A stretch of DNA of 64,000 nt from Piliocolobus tephrosceles. Lineage: Eukaryota; Chordata; Mammalia; Primates; Cercopithecidae. Below, piece by piece: positions 36,636 to 49,145 of this stretch. Within the stretch, counting starts at the first letter, position 1. Each line of letters starts with the position of its first letter. A program made the translations under genes and the position numbers. The DNA lies in NCBI RefSeq assembly GCF_002776525.5, contig NC_045443.1:49891377-49955376 (forward strand), read 5' to 3'. The notes under the pieces were generated by a model that did no database searches, was not told where the DNA came from, and saw only the letters and a list, made by a program, of their open reading frames with translations.

Positions 36636-36848
36636 GGTGGATGGATAGATGGATGAATAGATGGATCATGGATGGATCATGGATGAATAGATGGATCATG
36701 AATGGATGGATGGATGGATGGATGGATAGATGGATCATGGATGGATGGATGGATGAATAGATGGATCATGGATGGATGGATGGATGGATGGATGAATAGA
36801 TGGATCATGGATGGATGGATGGATGAGTAGATGGGTGAATGGGTAGAT
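36636..36848. repeat. (GGAT)n minisatellite with higher-order unit
   Basis: About 210 bases of ATGG/GGAT units are punctuated at intervals by ATAGATGGATCATGG and ATGAATAG variants, so a longer unit of roughly 40-55 bases is visible. Open frames through it have no coding meaning. Confidence 0.92.
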
Positions 36849-38019
36849 GGCAAATGACAAACAAAACACTTTCTCCAGAAAGTGTCTTCCCAGCTTATCT
36901 GGCTTCTCGTCCACTTTCTCGAGTTTTTGAGGATCAAATCCACAACAATCAAAGTAAAAAAACTGCAGATGCAGAACAGTCCCACCTTGGCCCAAAGCCA
37001 AGCCAGAAAACCATGGGCAGCAATGAGCCTGAGTCCTGAGGCTCCCACCACCAAGACCCTTCATGGCCACAACTCTGCACTCCCAGCCCTCACAGTGGAA
37101 TAACGAGATGACTGTTCAGACTCTACCATCAACACGGAAAAAGAAAAATGGAACGGTGCTAAAATGGCTTTTTTCTCTTCAGCCTGCTCCCTCCCTTTGT
37201 CCCTCGTTGGCCCACTGTTACCGTGTCCTGAGGGCCCATAAAGGGGGCCCAGCTCCCTCAATTATTTCCCCACATAGCTGTCTCACTAAGCCCTGAACAT
37301 CCACCCAAGACATGGGAGCAGTCATGCCTTATTCTGAGGTCCTCTGGTCTTAGAACCCAAAGCCTGGCCCCCATCAGTTAGTTAAACCAAAACCCCATGG
37401 TAGGACATTAAATAAGCCCCTCTTTGCTATATCCTTGTGGTTTTACTAGCAACGAGGTAGGGAGACTTCAGAAGTATTAGTGAGAACTTTCTGGAACTGA
37501 GAGGGCTGAACCCAGAGCGGAGGGTCTTGATGAGGTGGGAGGCATCTATGCAAACATAGCAGTTGCTTAGGAGCCGACAGGTGCCTGAGCCAAAGTGATA
37601 GTGGGACTGCAGTCAGGGCTGGGAGCCGAGAGCTTGGGGAATGGAGTCAGGGCAGATGAGCCAAATAAACCAAGGTAGAGATTTGCCAACCTGCAGTTGG
37701 GCCTTTCAGATGTGAAAAGTGATTTCCGTATACTTAGAGGTGAAGCATTTAAAAGAAAAGGGAGAGCATGGGGCCTCCAACAGGGCAGATAATGCAAGCC
37801 ATGTCTCCCTGTTTCCTGAGCACTAGGAGTTGGCCAGAATCCAATTCGCAAGATCAGAGAGAAGGGTGGTGCCTATTATCTCAACAGTATATTTACCCCA
37901 AATATCCCCTCTGACTAGCCAGCCAGCTTCAAACATATGAATCAAGGCTGGGATCCACTCTCCTGGACGTTCTAGAAACAGAGACCAACATGAAGATTTT
38001 TCATCTCTTATGTAAAATA

Positions 38020-38312
38020 GAAGACTTTTTTTTGAGACAGTCTTGCTCTGTCGCCAGGCTGGAGTGCAATGGCGTGATCTCAGCTCACTGAAACCTCTGC
38101 CTCCTAGGTTCAAGCGATTCTCCTGCCTTAGCCTCCCTAGTAGCTGGGATTACAGGCACCTGCCACCACGCCAGGCTAATTTTTGTATTTTTTGTAGAGA
38201 CGGGGTTTCACCATGTTGGCCAGGATGGTCTTGATCTGTTGACCTCGTGATCTGCCCACCTTGGCCTCCCAAAGTGCTGGGATTACAGGTGTGAGCCACT
38301 GCGCCCAACTTA
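38020..38312 (-). mobile_element. Alu (minus orientation)
   Basis: TTTTTTTTGAGACAGTCTTG through GTGAGCCACTGCGCCCAAC. AGAAGACTTT and AAGAGACTTT at the two ends look like a diverged target-site duplication. Confidence 0.9.
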
Positions 38313-40004
38313 AGAGACTTTCTATATAAATAAGAAACACTGACACGCTCACATAGCCATGTGCTTATGTATACAAACACGTTTATTCTAAGATGCACAT
38401 ACACACATAGAATCTATGGCCTGACCTTGCAGTGTAAATCACTGAGTTCAACCAAAGAGACGCTGAGAGGCATGGAGGGCCGCTCAGGCTGGCTGCTCCC
38501 ACACTCAGGGGGCATGGGAAATGCTTTAACCTGTCCCTTGCCTCTCCGTGAGGCCCATCACAACCTGCAGGCTCCTGGTGGGCGAACCTGAGAAGCTCCA
38601 CCCCTACTTCCAACACTTAACTCCTCCTCCCCACTCCCAGAAACTAAAAAAAAAAAAAGAGCCCATCAGCATTTTGCCAGAGGAGGAGTGCAGCCCTTGG
38701 AAGAAGTCAAAGCCGCCAAATGCGGCTGGCTGTAGAGACTTCCTGTTCTGACACATGGGGCTCAATGAGCCCTAAGACAATGGGGACATTAGGGCCAGGC
38801 TGGTGAAGGACAGAGCTCAGGTTTCTCCTGGCAAAATCCCCTGCCCAGAGAGCACAAGCCCCTGAGATTAATGCTTTGCTGCTCTGTCCCCGCTTTCCCA
38901 AAAGCAGAACAACCCTGAGCCTAACCTTGGATCTGCACGAGGGTCCCATGGGCAGGGACTGGTCTTGGGAAAATCATGTGTCTTTCTGCCTGCACACCAT
39001 GAGGCCCCATGGACACAGGGCTGGAGAAACTGGAGTCTGAATGAACTCTGTGCAGTCAAGGGTGGGAGGCGCAGTTGGGTGGCCAAGGCAGAGAGTGCAT
39101 TCTGCATCTGCAGCAAACTGATTCGGGTCAGACTGCAGAGCAGGAGCAGGGAAATCTTTGGAAAAGGGGAGACTTTGCTTTTTTTCTATACTCAGACCAA
39201 TTCCAAGTACCTTGGACCAATTCCAGTATAGAAAAAGGGTGTCCTCAAAGGCTCTACCCAGACCCCCACCTCTGACTATCCTCTCCTCACTTGTGTAATT
39301 AGAGAGCTCCCTCCACTGCTGCTCCAGAAGACCTGCTCCACCTCCAACATTCTTTGCCACTCAGGGAGAGCACCACAGACATAACCCCAGGAACCCCTGA
39401 GGAGCTGGGGAAGTGAGCAGCTCATGAAAACTCTAGGAGAGTGACGCACATGCATGCCTCCTTCCAACAACCGTGACCTTGTTGATTCTTGGAACAGGTT
39501 CCTGAAAGCCTTGTTGGGCCAGTGAGATTTAGCCCCATGCATGGAATTTCATGAAAATAGGGAGGCCTTGCTAGACACAGAGTATAAGCACTCTCATAAG
39601 CTCCATATCTTCTTGCTCTATACTCAGCAGAGACCCCTGGCCTGCTTCTCTCACACCTGTCAAATGCCCCCGACCTGCAGACTTAAACCTCTTCCCTCCA
39701 GGTTTATTCCAGGATCAGCATTGAAACGGTGCTGCCCCAGGGTGCCCTACAATAGCTAATGTGTGTGTAATTGTCAGCTGCCCCTTGAATCTGTACAACT
39801 GCCCTGTAGGCAGCCTTCAGCCTCTATACACTGTACTTCTCCCCCAATAATTCGAGCAACCTAGAAGTAGAGACCTGAGAAATTATTCGATGACCCAGAT
39901 CTGTATAGACAGATCCTTCAGGCCCTCAAGCATCCACCTTCACCAAAATTGTCTAGTTATACAGGATTTTAGAGACCCCTCCCCAGGGAAAAAAGACCAT
40001 TGCT

Positions 40005-40529
40005 CAAAATGAATGACAATAGCATTATATTGAAGATTCACCTGCAGATGGATAAGAGGGAATGAGAGGAGTAGAATGGGACACTAAGTAGTTCTTGTCC
40101 TAAGCTTGCAGGGCCAGGTGCTACCAGGTGATGGAAAAGTAGTTTGGTCCTGATGTAGATGGATAATACAGGATCTGGTGGGAGATGGCATTGGGCTGGG
40201 AAAGGGCATATGTGACCCCAATAATTCTGGAGATGACACTCTTGGTCATTTTCTTCTCTGTCCATGGGAGGTGAGTTGTCAGCTGACATCCCTCCCACTC
40301 CAGGTGGGTCACCAGGCTCAAATCAAGAAGAAGCTACCAAACTCCAAGAGGCAGAGTCCCTGTCCCAGCCCAGGAGATAATCCTGGGGCAGAGAGAGCCC
40401 ACAGGATAGTGGAGGGGACACTAATAAGACAAGCCCCAGAGAGGGAGGATGGAGGTAAAGTGAAGGAAGCACAGAGACACCAGTGCTGGGCCCAGCTGGA
40501 CACAGTGAGCTGCAGGGACCTCATTTCCT
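40005..40529 (-). other. KRT4: KRT4 3' untranslated region; poly(A) signal uncertain
   Basis: No canonical AATAAA lies within 500 bases of the stop codon. The nearest candidates on the minus strand are the variant AATATA at 40031-40026, giving a 3' UTR of about 0.5 kb, and a canonical AATAAA at 39718-39713, giving about 0.8 kb. I favour the first on length, but the sequence does not decide it. Confidence 0.4.
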
Positions 40530-43500
40530 CTATCGTCTCTTGTTCAGGGTGGTGGTAGAGATGATCTTGCTGCTGGAACTGCCAGAGACACTGCCACCAA
40601 ACCCAAAGCCACTTCCAGAGCCAGAGCCAAAGCCACTACTCAGGCCAAACCCGGAGCCACTTCCTAATCCTCCGCTGATGCCTCCAGTGCTGGTGCTACC
40701 GCCAACCACAGCTGCAGAAAAGACGCAAAGGACACAGTTATTCCAGTGGTGCCAGCACCCAGGGATCTCAGCCAAGACCCACGTGAATGAACAACTACAG
40801 CAAGAGCAGAAGGTACTTACAGATGCTCACGGCACTCTGGCATTCTCCAGACATTCTGTGGGGGAAAGAAAAGGCAGTGAACCTCAGGGAGCACAGAATT
40901 TCGTTCAATAAGCCCGCCTCACTCACCTCTCTTACCCTTGAGCAGCCTCTGAGTTTGAGGACCCAGTGTGAACCTGTTATCTAAGCTGTCCTGGTTCATA
41001 ATGCACTGGCACAGCACTGACGCTTGCAGCCCGACAGAGGTACAAGCTCATGGCCCTGGACCTCTCCGGCCCTCATGTTCACACCCTGCCTAACCCCTCA
41101 CCTGCACTCCTCGCCCTCCAGGAGTTTGCGGTAGGTGGCGATCTCGATGTCCAGGGCCAGCTTCACACTCATGAGCTCCTGGTACTCACGCAGCATTCGT
41201 GCCAGCTCCTCCTTGGCCTGCTGCAGAGCAGCCTCCAGCTCTATGCGCTTGCTGTGGGCATCTTTAAGGGCATTCTCACCACGCTGCTCTGCATCAACCA
41301 CAGATGCCTGAAGAGTCTGGCACTATAGACAAAGGCATTAGATAGGTGGTCAGCAGTGCCCTGCCTTCAAGGCCTCTACACCTGTCCCCTCCCCTGGTCC
41401 AGCTTTCCTTGGGTGAGGATGTCAAGATTCTATCTGTACTGCCCACTTTCCCTGACACTTACACATCTCATTCTCTCCAGCCATAGCCCACCAATGCCTC
41501 CATCTGACTGATTAAATAAAGATGAGCAAAAACCCATGAAGAAGAGCCAAGAAACCTATGCACCAGGAGCGTCATGTTGTGCCAACTGGGTTATTGCTGA
41601 AAAAATCTGGGTATGGCTTGCACAAAGAGCTGTGAATTCCCAGCAACAAGCTCAGGGTTTTCTGGCCCGAAGCTTTATCTGCCTGTCCACTCTGTAGATG
41701 TCTGCCTGAGGCCCCTGGCCTTGTGCTTCATCTGGAAGGGAGAGACACCCACCTGCTTCTTGATGTTCTCGATCTCTGCCCGCAGCCTCTGGATCATCCT
41801 GTTGAGCTCTGCGATTTCACTCTTGGTGTTCTTCAGGTTGTCACCATGTTGGTCAACCGAGATCTGGAGCTGCTGGACCTAATACTCAAGAAAACACAGA
41901 GAACCAGGGGTCAGGGGCATCTGGGTAGGGTCCATTCTCAAGTGAACTCAGTGAGAATTGCCACAGGTGGCAGTTCAGACCAGGACCAACGATGCCTGGA
42001 AACGTCTGTTCATATCTGACTTCTGTTGGTCTTGAGCTAATGATCACCTGTTCACAGATGTAAAAAGCAGAGCCCCAGAGCCAGCCCCATCTCCTGAGAG
42101 ATCCACACCACCCACCTTGGTCTGGTACAGGGCCTCGGCCTCAGCCTTGCTCCTCTGGGCAATCTCCTCGTACTGAGCACGGACCTCAGCAATAATGCTG
42201 TCCAGGTCCAGGTTGCGGTTGTTGTCCATGGAGAGGACCACGGACATGTCGCTGACATGGGTCTGCATCTGGGACAGCTCCTGCAAGGCAAATGTCTCAC
42301 ATCAGCCCCCCTAGGAAAGCCTTCACTGACCTGATACAGGCTCAGATAGGAGCAGAGCTGGCATTCACAATGTGAGGGAAGGGGAGAGACAGGTAAAGTT
42401 CTAAGCAGAAATCAAGTGGTTGTGACAGCTCAGAATGGAAGAGCAATGCTTCTAGTCTCTACTGGTCCCCAGGAACCATAAGCCACTCTGTCTAATGCAG
42501 TGAGTGCCGGTGTGTTGGATGGAAGGGAATGGAACGGATCCATTTCACCAGAAAAAATGCTAGACAGCAATGAATTCTATTCCAAGCACTCTTTAGATCT
42601 AATCACCCCTTCTAAGACCAAGACCACATCTGGTTCTAAGAATCTCCCAGTTGAATTTCCCACTTCAAACCTTTCTATGTATGACCTTGATGGGAACCCA
42701 CTGCCCTAAAATAAGGGAGCTGGAGTCTTTTCAAATAACTGTAAATCCCAACCAGCAGCGTCACAAACAGGGGATTCCCTTTCCCTGAATGGAGGAGAGG
42801 ATCCCTCACCGCATCATAGAGGACCTTCAGGAAGTTGATCTCATCATTAAGACTGTCCACCTTGGCCTCCAGCTCCACCTTGTTCATATAGGCAGCATCC
42901 ACGTCCTGCAGAGGAGGAAGGAGGATAAGAGATGAGGAACAGGAATGCCAGTGGGGGGACGGGGTACTAAGTGACACCTACAGGTATTCTCAGCAGCATT
43001 TAGGAAAGCCTACTCTTAGGAAAGACTACTCAGTGGCAGGTGAGCTGGTGGGGGACCAATTTTATATACTCTTCCCCTAGAGCCACCTGAAGACATGGAA
43101 GTTGATTATCCAAATAGGCTTTTCTAATAGTATGGAGATCTCTCAAAGAACTAAAAATAGAACTAACATTGGATTCAGCAATCCCACTGCTGGAATTCCA
43201 CTCAAAGGAAAAGAAATCATTGTAACAAAAAGATAACCTGCACTCATGTTTATCGCAGCACAATTCACAATAGCAAAGATAGATGGAATCAACCTAAGTG
43301 TCCATCAACAGATGATTGGATAAAGAAAATGTGGCACATATACACCACAGAATACTACTCAGCCATAAAAACAGAATGAAATTATGTCTTTTTGCAGCAA
43401 TGTGGATGGAACTGGAGTTCATTATCTTAAGTTAAATAACTCAGGCACAGAAAGGCAAGTACCACATGGACATAGAGCGTGGAATGATAGACAATGGAGA

Positions 43501-46500
43501 CTTGAAAGAGGGAGGGGTGGGAGGGAGGTGGACAATGAGAAATTACTTATTGGATACAATGTATGTTATCCCAGCAATGGATACACTGAAAGCCCTGACT
43601 TCACCACAACACAAACTGTCCATATAACAAAATTACACTTATACCCCATGAATTTATAAAAATAAAAATTGGCAAGGTGCCGTGGCTCACACCTGTAATC
43701 CCAGGACTTTGGGAGGCTGAAGCAGGCAGATCACCTGAGGTCAGGAGTTCGAGACCAGCCTGACCAACATGGAGAAACCCTGTCTCTACTAAAAATACAA
43801 AATTAACCAGGCATGGTAGCACATGTCTGTAATCCCAGCTACTTGGGAGGCTGAGGCATGAGAATCGCTTGGACCCAGGAGATGGAGCTTGCGGCAAGCC
43901 AAGAGTGCACTCCAACTTGGGCAACAAGAGTGAAACTCCGTCTCAAAAAAAAAAAATGCAAATAGGCTTCCCTCCCTACCTTAATCCCTTAGAACCTGGT
44001 TTGGTTACCCACTTTCTTTGACTGTATAGATCTAGGTAGTTTCAAGTAAGTGGAGATGAGGCAGAGATGGACCAAACCCATGACTTCAACCAAAGACCAC
44101 TCCTCAAGGGAAGGAGCACCCTGAAGGCACTCCCTACTATCCTTCGTCTCTTACCTTCTTGAGGACCACAAAGTCATTCTCAGCTGCTGTGCGTTTGTTG
44201 ATCTCCTCTTCATACCTGGGGGTGGGCACGGGGAGAAAAAGACAAAAGCCCACAGTGAGCTGGTGTTTCTCAGATCTCTGCTGCTTGTTTTCAAGCATTT
44301 CCAAACAAATTTGGAGATATCCTGGTAATTAGTTACATTTCCCATGTTCATACAGATATTCATTTAACCTACATTACTGCATTCATTGAATATAGGAAGT
44401 ACCAGTTTAGGCCAAGATTTATTCAGAGACATGAAAACCAAACTTTAAAGAGACTGTTTTCGAGAGAAAATCCAGCAATGGTGTAGTTGATTTAACATCC
44501 ATGGAAGGGCTGTACTTTTGGCCATTTTGGCAGATTAAATTCTCAGCAATGTCATCAGCACACTCCACTTCCTTTTGTTTGGTGGGTGAATGAATTGAGA
44601 GAGAGGGTTGGTATTTATTTTGTCAGTCCTATCCCATAGTGAGTTTAATGAGAGGTGCTGTGTATTCAGTGTTCACTCTGTGTACTGAAATATGCCACAT
44701 GCTTTCTCTATTTCATGTAATTTCATTTAATTCTCACAACCCATAAAGTACGAATATTATCCCCATTTGAAGATGAATAAAACCGAAGCTCAGAGAGGTT
44801 CAGCAACTCACCCAAGGTCACACAAATAGTAAGTGAGGACTCAGTATGCAAACCAGCTCCATCTGCCTCTACAGCCTGTGTTCTTCTGGCCATACTACAC
44901 TGCTTTTCATCTATTTGGGTTCTGATCTTGTTCGTATATGGCAGACCCAAGTCCCTGAATCTATCATTGAATTTCCATTTGGAACAACTTGTGGTTACTA
45001 GACCTCACCCTGTGAAAACATGACTCTGTCAACGTAGGAAAACAGACTAGAGGGCCTTCCTAGCCACCTTCAGAGCCTGAGATTCTAAGCCACTGGAGAG
45101 AGGCCCGGGAGCCTGGGTGTGGCCAGGCACATGCGTCAGATGGCATCCCTTCCTTCCTCCCCACTTACTTGGTCTTGAAGTCCTCCACGCTGTCCTGCAT
45201 GGTCTTCAGCTCAGACTGCAGGCGCCCTTTGTCATTGACCAAAGTATCTAGTTGCTTCCTCAGGACACTGAGGTAGGTCTCAAAGAGGGGCTCAAGGTTT
45301 TTGCTGGAGGTGCTGGTTGTCTGCTGCTGGAGCAGCTTCCATTTGGTGTCCAGGACCTTATTCTGTTGCTCTAAGAACCGCACCTGTGTTGATAAAGGCA
45401 CCAGCCAACTGATAAGGGCCTGAAGTGTGGCAGGAGGGCCAGCCGATGCCAACACCAACCCAGTCAATCCCAGGGAACCACACGGCCCAAGAACCACCCA
45501 AGTAGGGCCACTATGTTGCATCTCCAGGGCACCACTCACTCGGGTCGACATGACGGCCCCATTATCGAGCCCATAGCACCAAGGGGATCACACATGTTGT
45601 GGTTGTCACACAGCCAGAGCAGCAGGGCCTGACAGTGCAGCAAGAACAACTTCCTAACCACAGGCACCCAAAGCCCCAAAGAAGAACATTAAACTTCTGT
45701 GAAATAACAAAATAAAATTAGGAGACATCACAGTCTGGAGGCTCTTGCATTCAAAATGATCCTGACCCAAAGCAAACAAAAGATAAAGTCACTACAGACT
45801 TTTTAATAAGCTTACTTATCAATGGACCTGGTGTGTCCCTGTGAACCTGTGAACAACTGAGTACAGATATTTAAAACCAGGGCCCTATATACATTATGAG
45901 TCTCACCTAAACTCTATTCTGCAAAGGACTTCCCTGAACTTTCCCTCCCTCTATGAAAAAATCTATCCAGATGAACCAAGACAGCAGCTTAGCATGACAT
46001 TTCCACTTTACGAGCCTCAGAGCTGAAAGGAAAGCAGGTAAGGGAGACGGATCACGTTTTGAACTCGAAAGGTAAAATGAGATGAGATGAGACAAGGATG
46101 CATCAAAGAGCCCTGAGTTTTTGCTGTCATATGTGCATCTCCTACAGTCACGGTAAAACCTCTTTAAGCTACTATGGGTTTATTCGAACTGGCAAGAAGA
46201 GCAAATATGCACCTCATTCTACTCCAAGAGTGTTCATTCTTGCCCCATATGTCGAAGCTGCCTAAGACTTTGATGCCTGGTGAACCAGGGCAATCTGGAC
46301 AAAAGGGCGGCACTCATCCACCCAGTCATCAATCTTTGGATGACTCGGCTCTCTGGGGCTGCACTGCTCACTATCATCCATCATGCATGACTGTAACTGA
46401 GCTTAAAGAACTTGAACTTCTAGACATTGCATGAAAAAGGAAGTTGGGCTACAAAAAGAAGAGACCTGTCTCCTCCTTTCTTCGAACAGACCCAGACATG

Positions 46501-47470
46501 AGCAGTGTTGCTCAATCAAAGGAATGAAAAAGGTAAATTTCCAAGGCCCTGGTGAGACCTAGAATCTCCCACTGGAGCCAGTCCCTTTTTCACTTGCACA
46601 ATCAGCTTAGTTTTCTTCGGTTCTAAGAAAAGAAGTGGCCATTGTTAAGTGATTAGTGGAGTTAACTGCATTAAATTCAAAACCAAATCTGAGAAGAAGC
46701 AGAGAAATAATGAACCCACTTTATAGCTGGGATGACTAGAGCCAGAAAAGTCAAGTGATTTGTCCAGTATCCCACAGCATGTCTAAGGAAATCCAAACAT
46801 TTAACTGCCTTGAGCCTCCCACCTTCCCACCAGCCATGGGACAAAAAAGGAAGGCTAAAAGTCACGATGCCCCTTCAACAGCTGGAGAATTCGGGCCGGG
46901 GGAAGTTCAGCAGTCTTCCCAGCACCTGTGGTAGGCTCAGGTCTGAGACCCCACGACTCAGGACCCTTCTCTCCTAACTGCCCCTCTCCAGCCGGGGACA
47001 CAGCTCACCTTGTCGATGAAGGAGGCAAACTTGTTGTTGAGGAGCTTGATCTGTTCGCGCTCCTCTGTCCGGACTTTCTGGATCTCAGGGTCAATCTCCA
47101 CGTGGAGGGGGGTCAGCAAGCTCTGGTTGATGGTGACCTCCTGAATTCCCCCAGCGGGGCAGACAGGGAAGCCAGGGCCACCCTTACCACTGAAGGAGGC
47201 CCCAAATCCACCGCCAAAGCCACCAGTGCCGAAGCCTCCAGCACCTCCAAAGCAGGCGCCTTGTCGTGACCCAGCCACACTCATGGAGATGCTCTTATTC
47301 CCCCCGAGGTTGTAGAGGCTCCTGCTGCCAAAGCCCCCAGAAGAGCATCGGCCAGCACCTCCAGACACGGAGAATGAGCTGAAGGCACCTCTCTTGCCAC
47401 CGCCGACGATGGCCGAGCCACAGCTGAAGCCCCGGGGCCCGCCTCGGACACACTGCTGTCTGGCAATCAT
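40530..47470 (-). CDS. KRT4: Keratin 4 (type II keratin, K4), complete
   Basis: Type II keratin of differentiated layers of oral, oesophageal and other mucosal stratified epithelia; it pairs with K13. In humans, mutations in the pair cause white sponge nevus (family knowledge). CDS exons, 5' to 3': 47470-47009, 45383-45169, 44215-44155, 42905-42810, 42280-42116, 41878-41753, 41322-41102, 40855-40821, 40711-40530, together 520 codons plus TAG, the length I remember for human K4. The start ATG in GCCATGA gives MIARQQCVRGGPRGFSCGSA. The head is shorter (154 codons in exon 1) and less Gly-rich than in KRT3 or KRT76. The rod starts at LLNNKFASFIDKVRFLEQQN and ends at EIATYRKLLEGEEC. The tail has GSGSGFG repeats and ends ISTTTLNKRR. 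All introns are GT-AG and no frame break is present. Intron 3 holds an L1 3' end followed by an Alu. Confidence 0.97.
43090..43667 (+). mobile_element. L1 LINE 3' end, KRT4 intron 3
   Basis: L1 ORF2 3' part and 3' UTR, sense strand: CTCAAAGAACTAAAAATAGA, GTCCATCAACAGATGATTGG, GGCACATATACACCACAGAA and ATACTACTCAGCCATAAAAA, then a G-rich stretch and an A-rich end. It is older than the L1PA piece at 11.9 kb and carries frame breaks. Confidence 0.9.
43668..43956 (+). mobile_element. Alu next to the L1 tail, KRT4 intron 3
   Basis: Alu from GGCAAGGTGCCGTGGCTCAC to CTCCGTCTC and an A-run. It sits directly in the A-rich end of the L1, a common target for Alu insertion. Confidence 0.92.
44640..44905 (-). 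mobile_element. MIR SINE (minus orientation), KRT4 intron 2
   Basis: CATTTAATTCTCACAACCCA, ATTATCCCCATTTGAAGATG, CAGAGAGGTTCAGCAACTCA and CCAAGGTCACACAAATAGTA are the reverse MIR signature. Confidence 0.85.
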
Positions 47471-47551
47471 GGCTGCAGAGAGTAAGCTGGGAGCTATCAG
47501 AGAAGCGAAAGGGCCCAAGCCGGTGAATGCTGGAGCCCTCAACCTGGGTCT

Positions 47552-47557
47552 CTTATA
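47552..47557 (-). promoter_or_regulatory. KRT4: KRT4 TATA box (TATAAG)
   Basis: ATATAAGAG reads on the minus strand about 85 bases upstream of the KRT4 ATG, the same spacing as in KRT76 and close to that in KRT3. Confidence 0.8.
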
Positions 47558-47672
47558 TGTGCTGGAGCAGCAGGGCTTGGTTGCAGGGGCATAAAGGGAA
47601 AAATCTGAAACATCTCTGGGCTTGGCCTTTGGCACAAACCCATCCTTCCCGCACCTGTTGAGCATGTCACTA

Positions 47673-47681
47673 AACACACCT
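47673..47681 (-). promoter_or_regulatory. KRT4: KRT4 upstream AACACACCT motif (AGGTGTGTT on the sense strand)
   Basis: The same nine bases occur upstream of KRT76 and KRT3, here about 115 bases before the TATA box. KLF-family factors are known activators of the KRT4 promoter in oesophageal cells. Whether this particular site binds them is inference. Confidence 0.4.
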
Positions 47682-48599
47682 ACAGAAGTCATCTGGAGGG
47701 CACAGGTTACTGGATCCCATCATACTCTTCTCTGGGAGAACCTGAACCGGCGCCCCAGGGCCTCCTAATCAGAAGCCCCTGCCTGGGCCCAGCCCTCCAG
47801 GTCCCCACCCACTGTACCTCCATCTCCCCAGCCTCATGGCACCTCCCTCCTCCAGAAAAGACACCCCATCACCCATCCTCTCACCCCACAGAATGTGGAG
47901 TTAGAGGGCCTGAGTTTGAGTGCACAGCTTGCCACCTCCCAGCTCTGCAAATCAGAACAAATCATCCTCTGAAGCCCAGTTGCTTTCCCTATAAATTGGA
48001 AGTAATACAAATATTTGCCTTACCGCTTCTCAGGATAGAGTGAGCTAGTGATTAACGGAGTGCTCTGTAAACTGTCAAAAGCCACATGTATGTTTGTTAT
48101 TCTTAGCATTCTTATTCCTCCACATGTACTTGGCTCCATGTACCCATAAAGAGGGGAAATATTCTGTATGCCAGCCTTGGCCTTCCAAACCTAGATCCAG
48201 ATTCACTTCAACTTGGCCAACAGCTACTGAGAACCTGCCAGGCATGGAGCTAGGTACTAAGGAGATGGGGGAAGACAAAACATCTTCCCTAAGAACATCC
48301 TGACTGTCTTTCTCAGCCCTGGGTACTCATGCTGCCTCCCTTCAGTGTGTGCTTGCACAATTCTAGATGGGCGTTCTCCAGCGGGGTCTGGTGTTGTGCA
48401 CTCTGCAACTCCATTTGCTGCCCAGTTGTTTGCTAGGTGCGTTCTGATTTTCTATAATGGTGCAGAAATCAGGGCAAGAGTTCATAACTTTTTTGCTGCT
48501 GGGGATCCCTTTGGCTAAATGATGAAACCTATGGATCCCTTCTCAGAGCAATGTTTTTAAATGCAAAATCCTAGTTTTAAGCCATAACTTAAATTCTTC

Positions 48600-49145
48600 C
48601 TAGTTGAGTGTAACAGATCTGTGTTCAAATCCCTCCGGTTGCCACTAACTAGCTGTGTAACCTTGGGTGGGCCATCTAACCACTCTGAACCCATCCGATA
48701 TGGTTTGGCTCTGTGTCCCCACCCAAATCTCATCTTAAATTTTACTCCCATAATTCCCACATGTTGTGGGAGGGACCCGGTGGGAGATGATTGAATCATG
48801 GGGCGGTTTCCCCCGTACTGTTCTTATAGTTGTGAATAAGTCTCACGAGATCTGGTGGTTTAATAAGGGGAAATCCATTTCACTCGGCTCTCATTCTCTC
48901 TCTTGCTACCACCATGTAACAAGTGCCTTTTGCTTTCTGCCATGATTTTGAGGCCTCCCTAGCCACATGGAACTGTAAGTCCAATAAATCTCTTTCTTTT
49001 GTAAATTGCCCAGACTCAGGTATGCCTTTATCAGCAGCATGATAATGGACCATCCAATCCATCTTCTCATCTACCAAATGGGACGTGTGCCTCACAGGGA
49101 ATGAGACAATGTCCCCATGGTGCCTGGCATATAGGAGGTTAGCAG
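48600..49145 (+). mobile_element. MIR SINE split by a MaLR LTR
   Basis: The left half (GTGTTCAAATCCCTCCGGTT, CTAGCTGTGTAACCTTGGGT) and the right half after the LTR (CTTCTCATCTACCAAATGGG, GGTGCCTGGCATATAGGAGG) form one MIR in order. Confidence 0.75.
48696..49058 (+). mobile_element. Solo LTR of the ERVL-MaLR group (MST/THE1-like)
   Basis: The LTR reads GATATGGTTTGGCTCTGTGT, GGAGGGACCCGGTGGGAGAT, TCTCACGAGATCTGGTGGTT and a GTCCAATAAATCTCTTTC poly(A)-signal region. A 5-base duplication CCATC flanks it at 48691-48695 and 49059-49063. No internal retroviral sequence is present, so the element is a recombination remnant without coding capacity. Confidence 0.9.

Larger units (their letters stand above)
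29620..40004. other. KRT3-KRT4 intergenic region
   Basis: About 10 kb. Identified contents: Alus at 31.66, 33.84, 34.49 and 38.02 kb, L2 fragments at 35.5 and 36.2 kb, and a (GGAT)n minisatellite at 36.64 kb. I see no keratin exon or pseudogene. 29.65-31.6, 32.0-33.8, 36.85-38.0 and 38.3-40.0 kb hold only unclassified or ancient sequence. Confidence 0.6.

Noticed and set aside
36636..36848. CRISPR-like regular repeat
   Set aside because: It is a primate tetranucleotide minisatellite without spacers of unrelated sequence; CRISPR arrays do not occur in vertebrate genomes.
36677..37070. His/Pro/Ser repeat open frames (SIHPSIHP) over the minisatellite
   Set aside because: They are a translation of the GGAT repeat in two frames, not a protein gene.
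46174..46434. 86-codon open frame in KRT4 intron 1
   Set aside because: It begins at a non-ATG codon, shows no recognisable domain and lies inside an intron on the opposite strand. Probably chance.
47471..47692. In-frame ATG upstream of the KRT4 start, extending the first exon
   Set aside because: It lies upstream of the TATA box and so is outside the transcript. MIARQQC with a good start context is the family start.
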